From assembly GCA_020854105.1 (NCBI GenBank), contig JADZGB010000032.1:1-64000 (forward strand): a DNA stretch of 64,000 nt. Direction: 5' to 3'. This stretch comes from Burkholderiales bacterium (GTDB lineage: Bacteria; Pseudomonadota; Gammaproteobacteria; Burkholderiales; SHXO01). Positions 50,669 through 61,515 of this stretch are shown here, piece after piece (the first letter of the stretch is position 1; each line of letters starts with the position of its first letter). The position numbers and the translations under genes were made by a program. The notes below the pieces were generated by a model. The model saw only the letters and a list, made by a program, of their open reading frames with translations, searched no databases and had not been told where the DNA came from.

Positions 50669-51925
50669 TCAGCTGCGAATGTGGCCGTCGCCCAGCACGA
50701 CGTACTTCTGCGAGGTCAGGCCTTCGAGTCCGACCGGTCCGCGCGCGTGCAGCTTGTCGGTGGAGATGCCGATCTCGGCACCCAGGCCGTACTCGAAGCC
50801 GTCGGCGAAGCGCGTGGAGGCGTTCACCATCACCGAGCTGGAATCGACCTCGCGCAGGAAGCGGCGCGCGCGTGCGTAGTCCTCGGTGACGATGGCGTCG
50901 GTGTGCTGCGAGCCGTAGGTGGCGATGTGTTCCATTGCCTGATCGAGATCGTCCACCACGCGCACGCTCAGGATCGGCGCGAGGTACTCGGTGTACCAGT
51001 CCTCGTCGCTGGCCGGATTCATGGCCGGCACGATCGCGCGGGCCCGGTCGCAGCCGCGCAGCTCGACGCCCTTGTCGCCGTATATCCTCGCCAGCGCCGG
51101 GATGGCGCGCGCGGCGATGTCCCGGTGCACCAGCAGCGTCTCCATCGTGTTGCAGGTGCCGTAGCGCTGGGTCTTGGCGTTGTCGGCAATGCGCAGCGCC
51201 TTCTCCAGATCGGCACGATCGTCGATGTAGACGTGGCAGACGCCGTCCAGGTGCTTGAGCACGGGAATGCGCGATTCGTTCGAGATGCGCTCGATCAGGC
51301 CCTTGCCGCCGCGCGGCACGACGATGTCCACCAGATCCTTCATCGTGATCAGCTCGCCCACCGCGGCGCGGTCGGTGGTCTCCACCACCTGCACTGCCTC
51401 CTCCGGCAGCCCGGCCCCGGCAAGGCCTTCGCGCACGCATGCCGCGATCGCCTGGTTCGAGCGGATGGCCTCGGAGCCGCCGCGCAGGATCGTGGCGTTG
51501 CCCGACTTCAGGCACAGGCCGGCCGCATCGGCAGTCACGTTCGGGCGCGCTTCGTAGATGATCGCCACCACGCCCAGCGGAACACGCATGCGTCCGACCT
51601 GGATGCCGCTGGGGCGATAGGCGAGCTCGGAGATCCCTCCCACCGGATCGCGCAAGGCGGCGATCTCGCGCAGACCCTGGGCCATCGAGGCAACGCTCTT
51701 GCCGCTCAGCGTGAGGCGGTCGATCATCGCGCTGTCCAGCCCCTTGGCATGTGCGGCGGCCACGTCCTCGGCGTTGGCCGCGAGCAGACGCGCGCTGTCG
51801 CGCTCGATGGCTTCGGCCATCGCCAGCAGCGCGCAGTCCTTCGCGCGCGTTTCCGCCCGCGCCATCGCGCGGGCGGCACGGCGAGCCGCGCGGCCCACGC
51901 CGTGCATGTAGGAATGAATATCCAT
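50669..51925 (-). CDS. proA: Gamma-glutamyl phosphate reductase
   Basis: 418-residue enzyme of proline synthesis that reduces glutamyl-5-phosphate with NADPH to the semialdehyde. [35 protein letters not shown], and catalytic Cys in [13 protein letters not shown] are typical; [17 protein letters not shown] is the conserved C-terminus. ATG 51925 lies 55 bases after the holA stop, in one transcript. Confidence 0.96.
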   Translation of the reverse strand: MDIHSYMHGVGRAARRAARAMARAETRAKDCALLAMAEAIERDSARLLAANAEDVAAAHAKGLDSAMIDRLTLSGKSVASMAQGLREIAALRDPVGGISELAYRPSGIQVGRMRVPLGVVAIIYEARPNVTADAAGLCLKSGNATILRGGSEAIRSNQAIAACVREGLAGAGLPEEAVQVVETTDRAAVGELITMKDLVDIVVPRGGKGLIERISNESRIPVLKHLDGVCHVYIDDRADLEKALRIADNAKTQRYGTCNTMETLLVHRDIAARAIPALARIYGDKGVELRGCDRARAIVPAMNPASDEDWYTEYLAPILSVRVVDDLDQAMEHIATYGSQHTDAIVTEDYARARRFLREVDSSSVMVNASTRFADGFEYGLGAEIGISTDKLHARGPVGLEGLTSQKYVVLGDGHIRS

Positions 51926-51980
51926 CGGGATGACGACCTGCTGCGCGCAGGGCGAATCACCCCGCGATCATGTCCGGATT

Positions 51981-53015
51981 CTACCGCGATTGCCCTGCGC
52001 GGACCGCTGCAGGCAGGCCGGTGACGAGAAGGCCCAGACGCAGCAGTTCGTCCCACGCATCGCCCGGACCGATGCCCTTGATCGTGCGGTCGGCTCGAGC
52101 CGCCTGCAGCAGCGCCCTTTCCAGGGCCGCCAGCCGCGTCCGCCGCAGGGCCTGCGGCAGCAGCTGCGCGCGCGCGCCCCACACCCGCGCCTCGCGCAGA
52201 GCGGCCTGCAGCGGCCGCCCGGATTCGAGCAGGGCAGCCACGCGCCACAGCGCGTGGATCTCCTCCGTGATCGCCCACAGCACCAGCGGCGCGGCCGCCC
52301 CCTCGGCCTGCAGGCCGCTCAGCACGCGGATGAAGCGCGCCGGGTCGCGGCCGAGCAGCGGCTCGCCGATCCTGAACACGTCGTAGCGGGCGACATCGGA
52401 GACGGCGGCGCGCACTGCCTCACCATCCAGGGGCCCGGGCGGGAACAGCAGGCTCAGCTTCTGGACCTCCTGGCGCGCTGCGAGCAGGTTTCCCTCGACC
52501 ATGTCGGCCAGGAACTGCAGGGTGTCGCGATCGACCTCCTGCTTCTGATCGGCTAGCCGCCCGGCGAGCCACTGCGGCAGCCGGGCGAGCGGCACGGCAT
52601 TGGCGGTCACTGTTACGCCGGCGGCATCGAGCGACTGGAACCAGCCGCTGTCGAGCGTCGCCCGCTCCAGCCGGGGCAGCGTGATGAGCGTCAGCGTGTC
52701 GGGCGGCAGGTCGGCGGCGTAGCGCCGGAGTGCCTCTGCACCCTCGGTGCCGGGCTTGCCGGAGGGGATGCGCAGGTCGAGCAGCCGGCGCGACCCGAAC
52801 AGCGACAGACTGCTGCCGCTCGCGGCCAGGCGAGCCCAGTCGGCCGCCGATTCGACGATGAGCAGCTCGCGCTCGGTATATCCCTCGGCGCGCGCGTGGG
52901 CGCGGATGCGGTCGGCGGCTTCCAGCGCAAGCAGCGGCTCCTCGCCGTGCACCGTGTAGAGCGGATGCAGGCCGCGCCGCAGGTGCTGGGCGAGCTGCTC
53001 GGAGTCGACGCGCAT
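51981..53015 (-). CDS. holA: DNA polymerase III subunit delta
   Basis: 344 residues, clamp-loader subunit delta. The sequence is divergent, as usual in the family, but PLYTVHGEEPLLALEAADRIR at the N-terminus, SLSLFGSRRLLDLRIPSGKPG, VEGNLLAARQEVQKLSLL and DVARYDVFRIGEPLLG are recognisable delta segments. ATG 53015 overlaps the ptsI stop by one base (TAATG), implying coupled translation. proA follows, as in many proteobacteria, though the lptE usually seen before holA is replaced by the PTS genes. Confidence 0.92.
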   Translation of the reverse strand: MRVDSEQLAQHLRRGLHPLYTVHGEEPLLALEAADRIRAHARAEGYTERELLIVESAADWARLAASGSSLSLFGSRRLLDLRIPSGKPGTEGAEALRRYAADLPPDTLTLITLPRLERATLDSGWFQSLDAAGVTVTANAVPLARLPQWLAGRLADQKQEVDRDTLQFLADMVEGNLLAARQEVQKLSLLFPPGPLDGEAVRAAVSDVARYDVFRIGEPLLGRDPARFIRVLSGLQAEGAAAPLVLWAITEEIHALWRVAALLESGRPLQAALREARVWGARAQLLPQALRRTRLAALERALLQAARADRTIKGIGPGDAWDELLRLGLLVTGLPAAVRAGQSR

Positions 53016-54742
53016 TACGCGTTCATGCGCTCGAGCAGGGACAGCAGCCGCTCGGGGTCGTCGGACCGGAGCATCCTGCTGGCGATCTGTGTCGCCTCCC
53101 CGAGGTCGGTGCGTAGGATCTGCTGCTTGATGCTCAGCAGCTGGGCCGGGTGCATGGAGAACTGGCGCAGCCCGAGGCCGAGCAGCAGGCGAGTGAGGCG
53201 CACGTCGCCGGCCATCTCGCCACACACGGCGACCGGCTTTCCGGCCTTGTGTCCGCCCCGGATGACCTGCGCCACCAGTTCCAGCACGGCGGGATGCAGC
53301 GGATCGTACAGGTGCGCGACGCTGTCGTCGGTGCGGTCGATGGCCAGCGTGTACTGGATGAGGTCGTTGGTCCCGATGGACAGGAAGTCGAGCCGGCGCG
53401 TGAAGGTGGCCAGGGACAGGGCCGCAGCCGGCACTTCGATCATGCCGCCCACCGGGATCTCGCGGTCGTACGCGATGCCATCGGCGTCCAGGCTGCGGCG
53501 CGCCTCGTCGAGCAGGTGCAGGGTCTGGTTGAGTTCGTGCGCGGTGGACAGCATCGGGACCAGGATCCTGAGCTTGCCGTAGTGCGAGGCACGCAGGATC
53601 GCGCGCAGCTGCGCGTGGAACATGCGCGGCTCGGCCAGGCACAGCCGGATCGCGCGCAGGCCGAGCGCCGGGTTGGGTGAGAAGCGCTCGGTCGCGCCCT
53701 TCCAGGTCTTGTCGGCGCCCAGGTCGAGGGTGCGGATGGTCACCGGCAGCGGTGCCATCGCCGTGGCGACCCTGCGGTAGGCCTCGAACTGCTCGTCCTC
53801 GCCGGGGAACTCGTCGCGGTTGAGGAACAGGAACTCGCTGCGGAACAGGCCGATGCCGGCGGCCGCGTTGGCGCGCGCCTGCTCGACGTCCTCGGGCAGC
53901 TCGATGTTGGCGTGCAGTTCGATGCGCGTGCCGTCCAGCGTGGCAGCGCGCGTGGTCTTCAGGCGCTTGAGCTTCTCGCGCTCGAGCTGCCACTGCTCCT
54001 GGCGCAGGTGGAACTCGGCCAGCACGTTGGCGTCGGGGTTGACGATCACCACCCCGTTGGTGCCGTCCACGATGAGCAGCTCGTTCTCGTGGATGAGCTG
54101 GCGCGCGTGGTGCAGGGCGACGATCGACGGAATGCCCAGGCTGCGTGCCAGGATGGCCGTGTGCGAGGTGACGCCGCCCAGGTCGGTGACGAAGCTCGCG
54201 AAGCGGTGCTGCTTGAACAGGATCACGTCCGCCGGTGAGAGGTCGTGTGCGACGAGGATGCTGTCCTCCTCCGGGTGGCGCGGCGCCGGGATCGTGCGCG
54301 GCTTGCCCATGAGCGCCTTGAGCACGCGCTCGACCACCTGCATGACGTCGACCTTGCGCTCGCGCAGGTAGGCATCCTCCATGCGGTCGAACTGGGCCAG
54401 CAGTTCCTCGGTCTGCTGCGTCAGCGCCCATTCGGCGTTGCAGCGCTGCGTCTCGATGAGCGCCTTGGGCGTCTCCGACAGCGTGCTGTCGCCCAGGATC
54501 ATAAGATGAAGGTTGAGGAAACCCTCGAACTCCGGCGGTGCGTTCTCCGGAATGTGCTCGGCCAGCGCGGCAAGCTCGGCACGCGCGGTGAGGATGGCGT
54601 GGTCGAAGCGTTCCTTCTCCTGTTCGACATCCGCCTCGGCGATGTCGTAATGCTCGACCTCGAGCTGGGTATGGGTGAGCAGGTGCGCACGCCCGATCGC
54701 GATGCCGCCGGAGACGCCGATGCCATGAATGGTGAAGGACAT
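53015..54742 (-). CDS. ptsI: PTS enzyme I
   Basis: 575-residue phosphoenolpyruvate-protein phosphotransferase. Phosphorylated His194 lies in GGVTSHTAILARSLGIPS; the PEP-binding C-domain has GIGLFRSEFLFLNRDEFPGE, LDLGADK, and GEMAGD at the end. It starts the relay EI - HPr - EIIA, whose other members are just upstream. Start ATG 54742 is 10 bases after ptsH. Confidence 0.95.
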   Translation of the reverse strand: MSFTIHGIGVSGGIAIGRAHLLTHTQLEVEHYDIAEADVEQEKERFDHAILTARAELAALAEHIPENAPPEFEGFLNLHLMILGDSTLSETPKALIETQRCNAEWALTQQTEELLAQFDRMEDAYLRERKVDVMQVVERVLKALMGKPRTIPAPRHPEEDSILVAHDLSPADVILFKQHRFASFVTDLGGVTSHTAILARSLGIPSIVALHHARQLIHENELLIVDGTNGVVIVNPDANVLAEFHLRQEQWQLEREKLKRLKTTRAATLDGTRIELHANIELPEDVEQARANAAAGIGLFRSEFLFLNRDEFPGEDEQFEAYRRVATAMAPLPVTIRTLDLGADKTWKGATERFSPNPALGLRAIRLCLAEPRMFHAQLRAILRASHYGKLRILVPMLSTAHELNQTLHLLDEARRSLDADGIAYDREIPVGGMIEVPAAALSLATFTRRLDFLSIGTNDLIQYTLAIDRTDDSVAHLYDPLHPAVLELVAQVIRGGHKAGKPVAVCGEMAGDVRLTRLLLGLGLRQFSMHPAQLLSIKQQILRTDLGEATQIASRMLRSDDPERLLSLLERMNA

Positions 54743-54752
54743 GTGCCGGCAG

Positions 54753-55022
54753 CTACTCGCTTTCGCCGAACTTCTGCTCGATGAGGTCCACCAGTGCCGT
54801 CATGGCCTGCTCCTCGTCGGTGCCGGTGGTCTCGACGGTGAGCTTCGATCCCCTGGCCGCGGCCAGCATCATGACCCCCATGATGCTCTTGGCGTTCACG
54901 CGCCGGCCGTTGCGCGAGATCCAGACCTCGCTCTGGAAGCTGCCCGCGAGCTGAGTGAGCTTGGCCGAGGCGCGCGCGTGCAGGCCGAGCTTGTTGACGA
55001 TTTCAACTTCGCGTTGCTGCAT
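54753..55022 (-). CDS. ptsH: Phosphocarrier protein HPr
   Basis: 89 residues. His15 in GLHARASAKL is the PEP-dependent phosphosite and Ser46 in KSIMGVMML is the regulatory site. The 5' end overlaps the EIIA gene by 20 bases, so translation is likely coupled. With no permease present, the relay is probably regulatory. Confidence 0.95.
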   Translation of the reverse strand: MQQREVEIVNKLGLHARASAKLTQLAGSFQSEVWISRNGRRVNAKSIMGVMMLAAARGSKLTVETTGTDEEQAMTALVDLIEQKFGESE

Positions 55023-55419
55023 TGCTGGGACTCGCAGGTGGCATGTGGAAGACTCCCTCGACGCCGCCGGACACGGCCTTGCCGATCACGGCGTCGAGGC
55101 GTTCATTGCGGTAGGTGAGCGCGCGAACCAGCATGGGCAGGCTCAGACCCGCGACACCCTCCACCCTGCCGGGGACCAGCAGCGCGCAGGCGATGTTGGC
55201 GGGCGTGGCGCCGTACACGTCGGTCAGCACCAGCACGCCGTCGCCCTGGTCGAGCTGCCCGACCAGCTTCAGTGCCTGCGGCAGCATCTTCTGCGGATCG
55301 TCGTGCAGGGTCACGCCCAGCTGCAGCAGCAGCGGGGGACGGGTGCCGAGCACGTGCGTGGCGGAGTGGATGAGACTCTCGCCGAACGTCCCGTGCGCGA
55401 TGATGAGGATGCCTACCAT
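55003..55419 (-). CDS. PTS EIIA component, mannose family
   Basis: 138 residues. IIAHGTFGESLI carries the phosphorylatable His9; VLVLTDVYGATPANIA is the usual Asp/Gly loop of EIIA(Man). No EIIB, IIC or IID genes are adjacent, so it is probably a regulatory EIIA. The stop lies inside ptsH. ATG 55419 is 114 bases from gshB. Confidence 0.9.
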   Translation of the reverse strand: MVGILIIAHGTFGESLIHSATHVLGTRPPLLLQLGVTLHDDPQKMLPQALKLVGQLDQGDGVLVLTDVYGATPANIACALLVPGRVEGVAGLSLPMLVRALTYRNERLDAVIGKAVSGGVEGVFHMPPASPSNAATRS

Positions 55420-55533
55420 GGGATGCGACAGCTTCGGATGCAGCCGCGCAGGCCGCGCGACGTGCGGATTCTACTCTCCGGGGTGCGGCGTGTTCCGCCA
55501 CGACGTCAGGGGCCGGCGCGTGGCGCGCCGGGG

Positions 55534-56475
55534 TCACGCGGCCGCTCGTTCGACCGCGTCGATCATCATGCCGGCCACGCTGAAACCGGTCTGCTCGTGG
55601 ATCTCGCGCATGCCCGTGGGGCTGGTGACGTTGATCTCGGTCAGATAATCGCCGATCACGTCGAGCCCGATCAGCAGCAGTCCGTCCTCGCGCAGCACGG
55701 CCCCCACCGTTTCGGCGATCTCACGGTCGCGCGCCGACAGCGGCTGCGCGACGCCGCGGCCGCCCGCGGCCAGGTTGCCGCGCGTCTCGCCCGGCTTGGG
55801 AATGCGCGCCAGCGCGTGAGGCGCGGGGGTGCCGTCGATGAGCAGGATGCGCTTGTCGCCGTGTACGATCTCCGGGATGTAGCGCTGCGCCATGATGGTG
55901 CGGCGACCGTAGTGCGTGAGCGTCTCGATGACCACGCCGATGTTGGGATCGGTGCGGTGCAGTCGGAATACCGAGGCGCCGCCCATGCCGTCGAGCGGCT
56001 TGAGCACGATGTCGCCCTGCTCGGCGAGAAAGGCGCGCAGCTCGGAATCGAGCCGCGTCACCAGCGTAGGCACCGTGAACTGCGTGAAGCGCGTGATGGA
56101 GAACTTCTCGTTGTAGTCGCGCAGCGCGGCGGGCCGGTTGATCACGCGTGCGCCCTGGCGCTCGGCGAGTTCCAGCAGATAGGTGCTGTAGACGTACTCC
56201 ATGTCGAACGGCGGATCCTTGCGCATGAGGACCGCGTCGAACTCGGAGAGCGCGCGCTCGGCCGCCTCGCCCAGGCGGTACCAGGCGTATCTGTCGCCGG
56301 TGAGCGCGATCGGCCAGACGTTCGCGCGCACCTGGCCGTCCCGGGACAGCAGCCCCTCCTGGTGCAGGACGAACAGGGCGTGGCCGCGCCGCGCCGCCTC
56401 CTCCATCATGGCGTAGGAGGAGTCCTTGTACGACTTGATGCTGTCGAGCGGATCGAGGACGAAGGCGAGCTGCAT
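55534..56475 (-). CDS. gshB: Glutathione synthetase
   Basis: 313-residue ATP-grasp enzyme that adds Gly to gamma-glutamylcysteine. DPPFDMEYVYSTYLLELAE, INRPAALRDYNEKFSI, LKPLDGMGGASVFR, and FIGLDVIGDYLTEINVTSPTG-like ending (here LIGLDVIGDYLTEINVTSPT) are characteristic. ATG 56475 overlaps the gshA stop by one base. Confidence 0.96.
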   Translation of the reverse strand: MQLAFVLDPLDSIKSYKDSSYAMMEEAARRGHALFVLHQEGLLSRDGQVRANVWPIALTGDRYAWYRLGEAAERALSEFDAVLMRKDPPFDMEYVYSTYLLELAERQGARVINRPAALRDYNEKFSITRFTQFTVPTLVTRLDSELRAFLAEQGDIVLKPLDGMGGASVFRLHRTDPNIGVVIETLTHYGRRTIMAQRYIPEIVHGDKRILLIDGTPAPHALARIPKPGETRGNLAAGGRGVAQPLSARDREIAETVGAVLREDGLLLIGLDVIGDYLTEINVTSPTGMREIHEQTGFSVAGMMIDAVERAAA

Positions 56476-57788
56476 TACGCGAGCTTGCGCAGCGGCTGTT
56501 CACCCGCCTCGGCCTGCGCCGCCATCTCCTCCAGTTCCACGGCGGCGGCCACCAGCGCCAGGCGGGCCACCACGCCGTAGGCATAGAAGCGATTGGGCGG
56601 GCACTCGCTGGGCGTCTCCAGTTCGGGCAGCAGACAGGTACCGTCGAACGGCATGGGTTCGAAGTGCATGCCGGGCGCGTTCAGGTTCTCGTCCTGGCCG
56701 CGGCCGGTGTGCACCCGATAGAAGCCGCCGACCACGAACTGGTCGATCATGTAGATCACCGGCTCGGCCACGGCTTCGTTCACGGTCTCGAAGGTGTACA
56801 CCCCTTCCTGCACCATGACGTCGCTCACTGCGAGTCCTTCCTTGACCACCGCCATCTTGTTGCGCTGCTTGCGGTTGAGGTCGCGCACGTCGTCGGGACT
56901 CTTCACCGTCATGATGCCCATGCCGTAGGTGCCGGCGTCGGCCTTGACGATGGCGAAGGCCTCGCGGTCGATCCCGTACTCGCGGTACTTCGCGCGCACC
57001 CGCTCCAGGATCTCGGACACGTGCTGGGCGAGGCACTCCTCGCCCGTGCGCTCCTGGAAGTTGACCTCGCCGCAGGTTCCGAAATAGGGGTCGAGCAGCC
57101 ACGGATCGATGCCGATCAGGCGTGCGAACTCCTCCGCCACCCGGCTGTACGCCGCGAAATGACGCGACTTGCGCCGCGTCGACCAGCCCGCGAAGGTCGG
57201 CGGGATCACCTGCTGCTCGATGTTCTGCAGCAGGGCCGGGATGCCCGCCGACAGATCGTTGTTGAGCAGCACGACGCAGGGATCGAAGCCCTCCACGCCC
57301 AGGCGGTTGCCGCGCCGGACGATGGGCTCGAGCGTGAGCCTGCCGCCGTCGGGAAGATCGAGTGCAGTGGGCGCCGTGATCTCGGGTATCAGCGTGCCTA
57401 TGCGCACGCGCACGCCCGCCATGCGCAGGATCGAGCGCAGGCGCGCGACGTTCTGCAGGTAGAACTGGTTGCGCGTGTGGTTCTCCGGTACGAGCAGCAC
57501 CCCCTTGGCATCGGGGCACAGCTTCTGGATCGCCACCATCGAGGCCTGCACGCACAACGGCAGGAAGTCGTCCTTCAGGTTGTTGAAGCCGCCCGGGAAA
57601 AGATTGGTATCGACCGGCGCGAGCTTGAACCCGCTGTTGCGCAGGTCCACCGAGGCGTAGAACGGCGTCTCGAGTTCATGCCATTGCGCCCGGAACCAGT
57701 GCTCGATCGCCTGGTGGTTCTGGATGATCTGTTGTTCCAGCTGGAGCAACGGGCCGCTCAGGGCGGGAGTCAGATCAGCTGCAATCAT
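56475..57788 (-). CDS. gshA: Glutamate-cysteine ligase, betaproteobacterial/Acidithiobacillus type
   Basis: 437 residues. This is the ATP-dependent ligase form that differs from E. coli Gsh[47 protein letters not shown] and [17 protein letters not shown] are hallmarks of the ferrooxidans-type family. ATG 57788 gives the family length; the frame is open to ATG 57884 (32 residues more) and that start cannot be excluded. It is followed by gshB with a one-base overlap. Confidence 0.93.
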   Translation of the reverse strand: MIAADLTPALSGPLLQLEQQIIQNHQAIEHWFRAQWHELETPFYASVDLRNSGFKLAPVDTNLFPGGFNNLKDDFLPLCVQASMVAIQKLCPDAKGVLLVPENHTRNQFYLQNVARLRSILRMAGVRVRIGTLIPEITAPTALDLPDGGRLTLEPIVRRGNRLGVEGFDPCVVLLNNDLSAGIPALLQNIEQQVIPPTFAGWSTRRKSRHFAAYSRVAEEFARLIGIDPWLLDPYFGTCGEVNFQERTGEECLAQHVSEILERVRAKYREYGIDREAFAIVKADAGTYGMGIMTVKSPDDVRDLNRKQRNKMAVVKEGLAVSDVMVQEGVYTFETVNEAVAEPVIYMIDQFVVGGFYRVHTGRGQDENLNAPGMHFEPMPFDGTCLLPELETPSECPPNRFYAYGVVARLALVAAAVELEEMAAQAEAGEQPLRKLA

Positions 57789-57976
57789 GGGGTCGTCGGG
57801 TTGCGTGTCGAGGGGCCATTGTAGCCACTTTGCCCTGCCGTCCCATTGCGGTACCAGGAACTGCAATAATTCGCCGTTTTCCATGTCGATGCCCGCCCGG
57901 CAGACCCGCCGGGACCGCCTCCCCGGGGAGTTTCTGGCGCCGTGCCGGCATCGCTCGCAACTGGCGGAGTACGTCC

Positions 57977-59653
57977 TTGCCCACCGACATCGAGATCGCG
58001 CAGCGCGCGCGCATGCAGCGAATTTCCACCCTTGCGTCCGAGCGTCTGGGCATCCCGGACGACGCGCTGGAGCCCTACGGACACTACAAGGCGAAGATCT
58101 CGCTGGATTATCTCGAGTCGCTGAAGAACCGCAAGGACGGCAGGCTGATCCTGGTCACCGCCATCAGTCCCACACCGGCCGGGGAGGGCAAGACCACCAC
58201 CACGGTGGGTCTGGGCGACGCGCTGAACCGGATAGGGAAGAAGGCCATGGTGTGCCTGCGCGAGCCCTCGCTGGGGCCCGTGTTCGGCATGAAGGGCGGT
58301 GCGGCCGGCGGCGGCCACGCGCAGGTCGTGCCGATGGAGGACATCAACCTGCACTTCACCGGCGATTTCAGCGCGATCGCGCTCGCCAACAACCTGCTCG
58401 CCGCGCTGATCGACAACCACATCCATCACGGCAACGAGCTGGGTATCGACGTGCGCCGCGTCACCTGGAAGCGCGTGGTGGACATGAACGATCGCGCCCT
58501 GCGCGACATCGTCGTCTCGCTCGGCGGCACGGCCAACGGCTACCCGCGCGAGGACGGGTTCGACATCGTCGTGGCCTCGGAAGTGATGGCGATCTTCTGC
58601 CTCGCCACCTCGCTGCAGGACCTGCGGCAGCGCCTGGGCAACATCGTGGTGGGCCATACCCGGGAGCAGAAGCCGGTGCGCGCGCGTGACCTGAAGGCCG
58701 ACGGTGCCATGACCGTTCTGCTCAAGGACGCGATCAAGCCCAACCTGGTGCAGACGCTCGAGAACAACCCGGCCATCCTGCACGGCGGTCCGTTCGCCAA
58801 CATCGCGCACGGATGCAACTCCGTGATCGCCACCAGGGCCAGCCTCAAGCTTGCCGACTACGTCATCACCGAGGCGGGATTCGGCGCAGACCTGGGAGCC
58901 GAGAAGTTCATCGACATCAAGTGCCGCAAGTCCGGCCTGCGGCCGGACGCGGTGGTGATCGTCGCGACCATCCGTGCCCTGAAGTTCCACGGCGGCGCCG
59001 AACTGAAGCGACTCGACCAGGAGGACCTGGCCGCGCTGGAGAAGGGCATCGCCAATCTCGAGCGCCACGTGAACAACGTGCGCAACCACTTCGGCCTGCC
59101 CTGCGTGATCGCGATCAATCACTTCACGCACGACACGCAGGCCGAGGTCGATCTGCTCCGGCGCGAGATGGCCCATCACGAGGCGCCGGTGGTGCTGGCG
59201 CGTCACTGGGCGGAGGGCGGCAAGGGCGCCGAGGATCTCGCGCACGCCGTGGTGGACATCGTCGAGCGGACACCGTCCGACTTCCGCTTCGCCTACGAGG
59301 ACGAGCAGCCGTTGTGGGACAAGATGAAGGCCGTCGCGACCAAGATCTACGGTGCGGCCGACGTGAGCGCCGATGGCAGGGTGCGCGCGCAGATCGAAAG
59401 GCTCGAGCAGGACGGCTACGGCCGCTATCCGATCTGCGTGGCGAAGACGCAATACTCGTTCTCGACAGACCCGTCGCTCAAGGGTGCGCCGTCGGGCCAC
59501 GTGGTCAACGTGCGCGAGGTGCGGCTCGCAGCCGGCGCCGAGTTCATCGTGATGATCTGCGGGGACATCATGACCATGCCGGGCCTGCCGAAGGTGCCGT
59601 CGGCCGAGAGGATCGGGTTGACCGCGCAGGGGGCGGTGGTGGGCCTGTTCTGA
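57977..59653 (+). CDS. fhs: Formate-tetrahydrofolate ligase
   Basis: 558 residues, usual length. It makes 10-formyl-THF from formate, THF and [23 protein letters not shown] is the P-loop; [20 protein letters not shown] is a diagnostic block; [14 protein letters not shown] and [16 protein letters not shown] are near the end. Start is TTG 57977 with GGCGGAG 7-13 bases upstream; homology starts right after. It is divergent from gshA. Confidence 0.96.
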   Translation: MPTDIEIAQRARMQRISTLASERLGIPDDALEPYGHYKAKISLDYLESLKNRKDGRLILVTAISPTPAGEGKTTTTVGLGDALNRIGKKAMVCLREPSLGPVFGMKGGAAGGGHAQVVPMEDINLHFTGDFSAIALANNLLAALIDNHIHHGNELGIDVRRVTWKRVVDMNDRALRDIVVSLGGTANGYPREDGFDIVVASEVMAIFCLATSLQDLRQRLGNIVVGHTREQKPVRARDLKADGAMTVLLKDAIKPNLVQTLENNPAILHGGPFANIAHGCNSVIATRASLKLADYVITEAGFGADLGAEKFIDIKCRKSGLRPDAVVIVATIRALKFHGGAELKRLDQEDLAALEKGIANLERHVNNVRNHFGLPCVIAINHFTHDTQAEVDLLRREMAHHEAPVVLARHWAEGGKGAEDLAHAVVDIVERTPSDFRFAYEDEQPLWDKMKAVATKIYGAADVSADGRVRAQIERLEQDGYGRYPICVAKTQYSFSTDPSLKGAPSGHVVNVREVRLAAGAEFIVMICGDIMTMPGLPKVPSAERIGLTAQGAVVGLF

Positions 59654-59786
59654 GACACGGGGTGGCTCGCCAACGAGTCAGTCTCGCCGGGCGCAACCGG
59701 GCGCGGGCCGGTCGGGCGCTGCGCCGGCCGCGGTGCCGGCAATCGCGCCCGATGCCTGGGACATCGTCATCCAAGGGAATCCGCAC

Positions 59787-60251
59787 ATGCCCCGCAAGAC
59801 CAAGCCCTATCTGACACAGCTCGGCAGACCCGTCGCACCGCCCGCCTCTCCCGAGGAGGCGCTGCTCGAGCGTGTGCCCAACCCGCATCCCGAGTCGCCC
59901 TACCTGGTGCGCTTCAGTGCGCCGGAGTTCACCTCGCTGTGCCCGATCACCGGACAGCCCGATTTCGCGCACCTCGTGATCGACTACGTTCCGGCGCGAT
60001 GGCTGGTGGAGAGCAAGTCGCTCAAGCTGTATCTGACCAGCTATCGCAATCACGGCGCGTTCCACGAGGACTGCACGGTGGCGATCGGCAGGCGGCTGGC
60101 CGAGCTGCTGGCACCGAAGTGGCTGCGCATCGGCGGCTACTGGTATCCGCGCGGCGGCATTCCGATCGACGTGTTCTGGCAGACCGGCGCGCCGCCGCGC
60201 GCCGTGTGGATACCCGATCAGGGCGTGCCGGGCTATCGCGGCAGAGGCTGA
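59787..60251 (+). CDS. queF: NADPH-dependent preQ0 reductase (7-cyano-7-deazaguanine reductase)
   Basis: 154 residues, unimodular Que[21 protein letters not shown] has the catalytic Cys and Asp; [22 protein letters not shown] is the family signature. It reduces preQ0 to preQ1 for queuosine in tRNA. ATG 59787 is preceded by AAGGGA at about 9 bases. The 3' end overlaps the opposite-strand permease gene by 19 bases. Confidence 0.95.
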   Translation: MPRKTKPYLTQLGRPVAPPASPEEALLERVPNPHPESPYLVRFSAPEFTSLCPITGQPDFAHLVIDYVPARWLVESKSLKLYLTSYRNHGAFHEDCTVAIGRRLAELLAPKWLRIGGYWYPRGGIPIDVFWQTGAPPRAVWIPDQGVPGYRGRG

Positions 60252-61330
60252 TCGGCAGGCGCGTCCGGCTTCTGCTCGAGCGCCGGCGGCAGCGCCGGGG
60301 TCTCGGCCCACTCGCGCAGCATCACGTAGACGACGCCGAGCAGGACGGCGCCGATGAAGATGCCGAGCACGCCCAGGGTCAGCAGGCCGCCCAGCACGCC
60401 GGTCAGCACGATCGCCAGCGGCAGCCGGCTGCCACGGCTGATCAACAGGGGGCGCAGGAAATTGTCCACGCCACCGACGACGAATACTGCCCACAGGGTC
60501 AGGAAAATGCCCCAGCCGAACTGCCCCTCCAGGAACAGCCAGGCGCAGGCCGGCAGCATGATCACGCCGGTAAGGCCGATCGGTATCAGGGCGAGCATGC
60601 CCACGAACAAGCCCAGCAGCAGCGGCGCCGGTACCCCGGCGATGGCCAGGCCGATGGCCGCGAGCAGACCCTGGGTCGCGGCCGTGCCCACGATGCCGTA
60701 GACCACCGAGCGGGTGGTGGCGGTCGCGACGTCGAGGAGCTTCAATCCCTGCTGGGGATCGATGCGCGCGGCGGCGCGCTGCAGGGTCGAACCCAGGCGC
60801 TCGGCGTCGCGGAACAGGAAGAAGGCGAACACCGCTGCGAGCAGAAGCAGGAGCACCGACTGCCCCAGTCCGCGTCCCACGCGCAGCAGGAACTCGCGCA
60901 GCTGCGGCTCGTACTGTCTGAGCGAGGCCAGGAAGGCCGGCACATCGGCCACCGCTTCGTTCCAGCGGCGCGCGATCGCCTCCCCGATCCAGGGCAGGTC
61001 CGCGATGAGGGCCGGCGCACCGGGCCACTCGCGCGAACGGCTGTAGGCGAGCGCCGAGTTGCCCAGATCGACGAGCGAAGTCGCCATCAGGGCAATCGGC
61101 AGCGCGAACATGACCAGCAGTGCCAGTGCGCCCAGCGTGGCGGCCGCGGAGACGCTGCGCACGCGCCGCCTGAGCCGGACATACAGGGGCCAGGTGGAGA
61201 TGACGAAGATGCTGGCCCACACGATGGGCGCCAGCAGCGGCATGAGCACGTAAAGGCTGCCTGCCAGGAGGGCAGCAGCGACCAGAAGGCGGATCGCCTG
61301 CTCCACGTTGGCGGCCGGTTCAGCGGACAT
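60233..61330 (-). CDS. AI-2E family (PerM-type) membrane transporter
   Basis: 365 residues with about eight hydrophobic helices: [22 protein letters not shown] at the N-terminus, then [40 protein letters not shown] and the terminal [20 protein letters not shown]. Central FRDAERLG...[19 protein letters not shown] is typical. The family moves various small molecules; AI-2 export is shown for few. Start is ATG 61330 or GTG 61336. It converges on and overlaps the end of queF. Confidence 0.9.
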   Translation of the reverse strand: MSAEPAANVEQAIRLLVAAALLAGSLYVLMPLLAPIVWASIFVISTWPLYVRLRRRVRSVSAAATLGALALLVMFALPIALMATSLVDLGNSALAYSRSREWPGAPALIADLPWIGEAIARRWNEAVADVPAFLASLRQYEPQLREFLLRVGRGLGQSVLLLLLAAVFAFFLFRDAERLGSTLQRAAARIDPQQGLKLLDVATATTRSVVYGIVGTAATQGLLAAIGLAIAGVPAPLLLGLFVGMLALIPIGLTGVIMLPACAWLFLEGQFGWGIFLTLWAVFVVGGVDNFLRPLLISRGSRLPLAIVLTGVLGGLLTLGVLGIFIGAVLLGVVYVMLREWAETPALPPALEQKPDAPADQPLPR

Positions 61331-61433
61331 GATCACGGGTCATCTGGGTTCACATCCTACCGCAGCAGTCGCGCCGAAGTGCCGGGTGCGCGACCGGCAG
61401 CGCGCGCACGCGAGGAGGCAGGGAGGGGAGCAG

Positions 61434-61465
61434 GAAAAAAGAAGGGCGCTCCGCAGAGCGCCCTT
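61434..61465 (-). terminator. Intrinsic terminator of glnK-amtB
   Basis: On the minus strand: AAGGGCGCT and AGCGCCCTT pair in a 9-bp perfect stem with a 6-base loop, followed by C and a run of six Ts (As at 61435-61440). It is 50 bases after the amtB stop. Confidence 0.92.
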
Positions 61466-61515
61466 GAACCGGTGACGAGCCACCGGAGGAGGGGCCCGGA
61501 GGTTACACGGGGGGT

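Noticed and set aside
57789..57976. Riboswitch between gshA and fhs
   Set aside because: I found no conserved riboswitch core; part may be coding if gshA starts at 57884.
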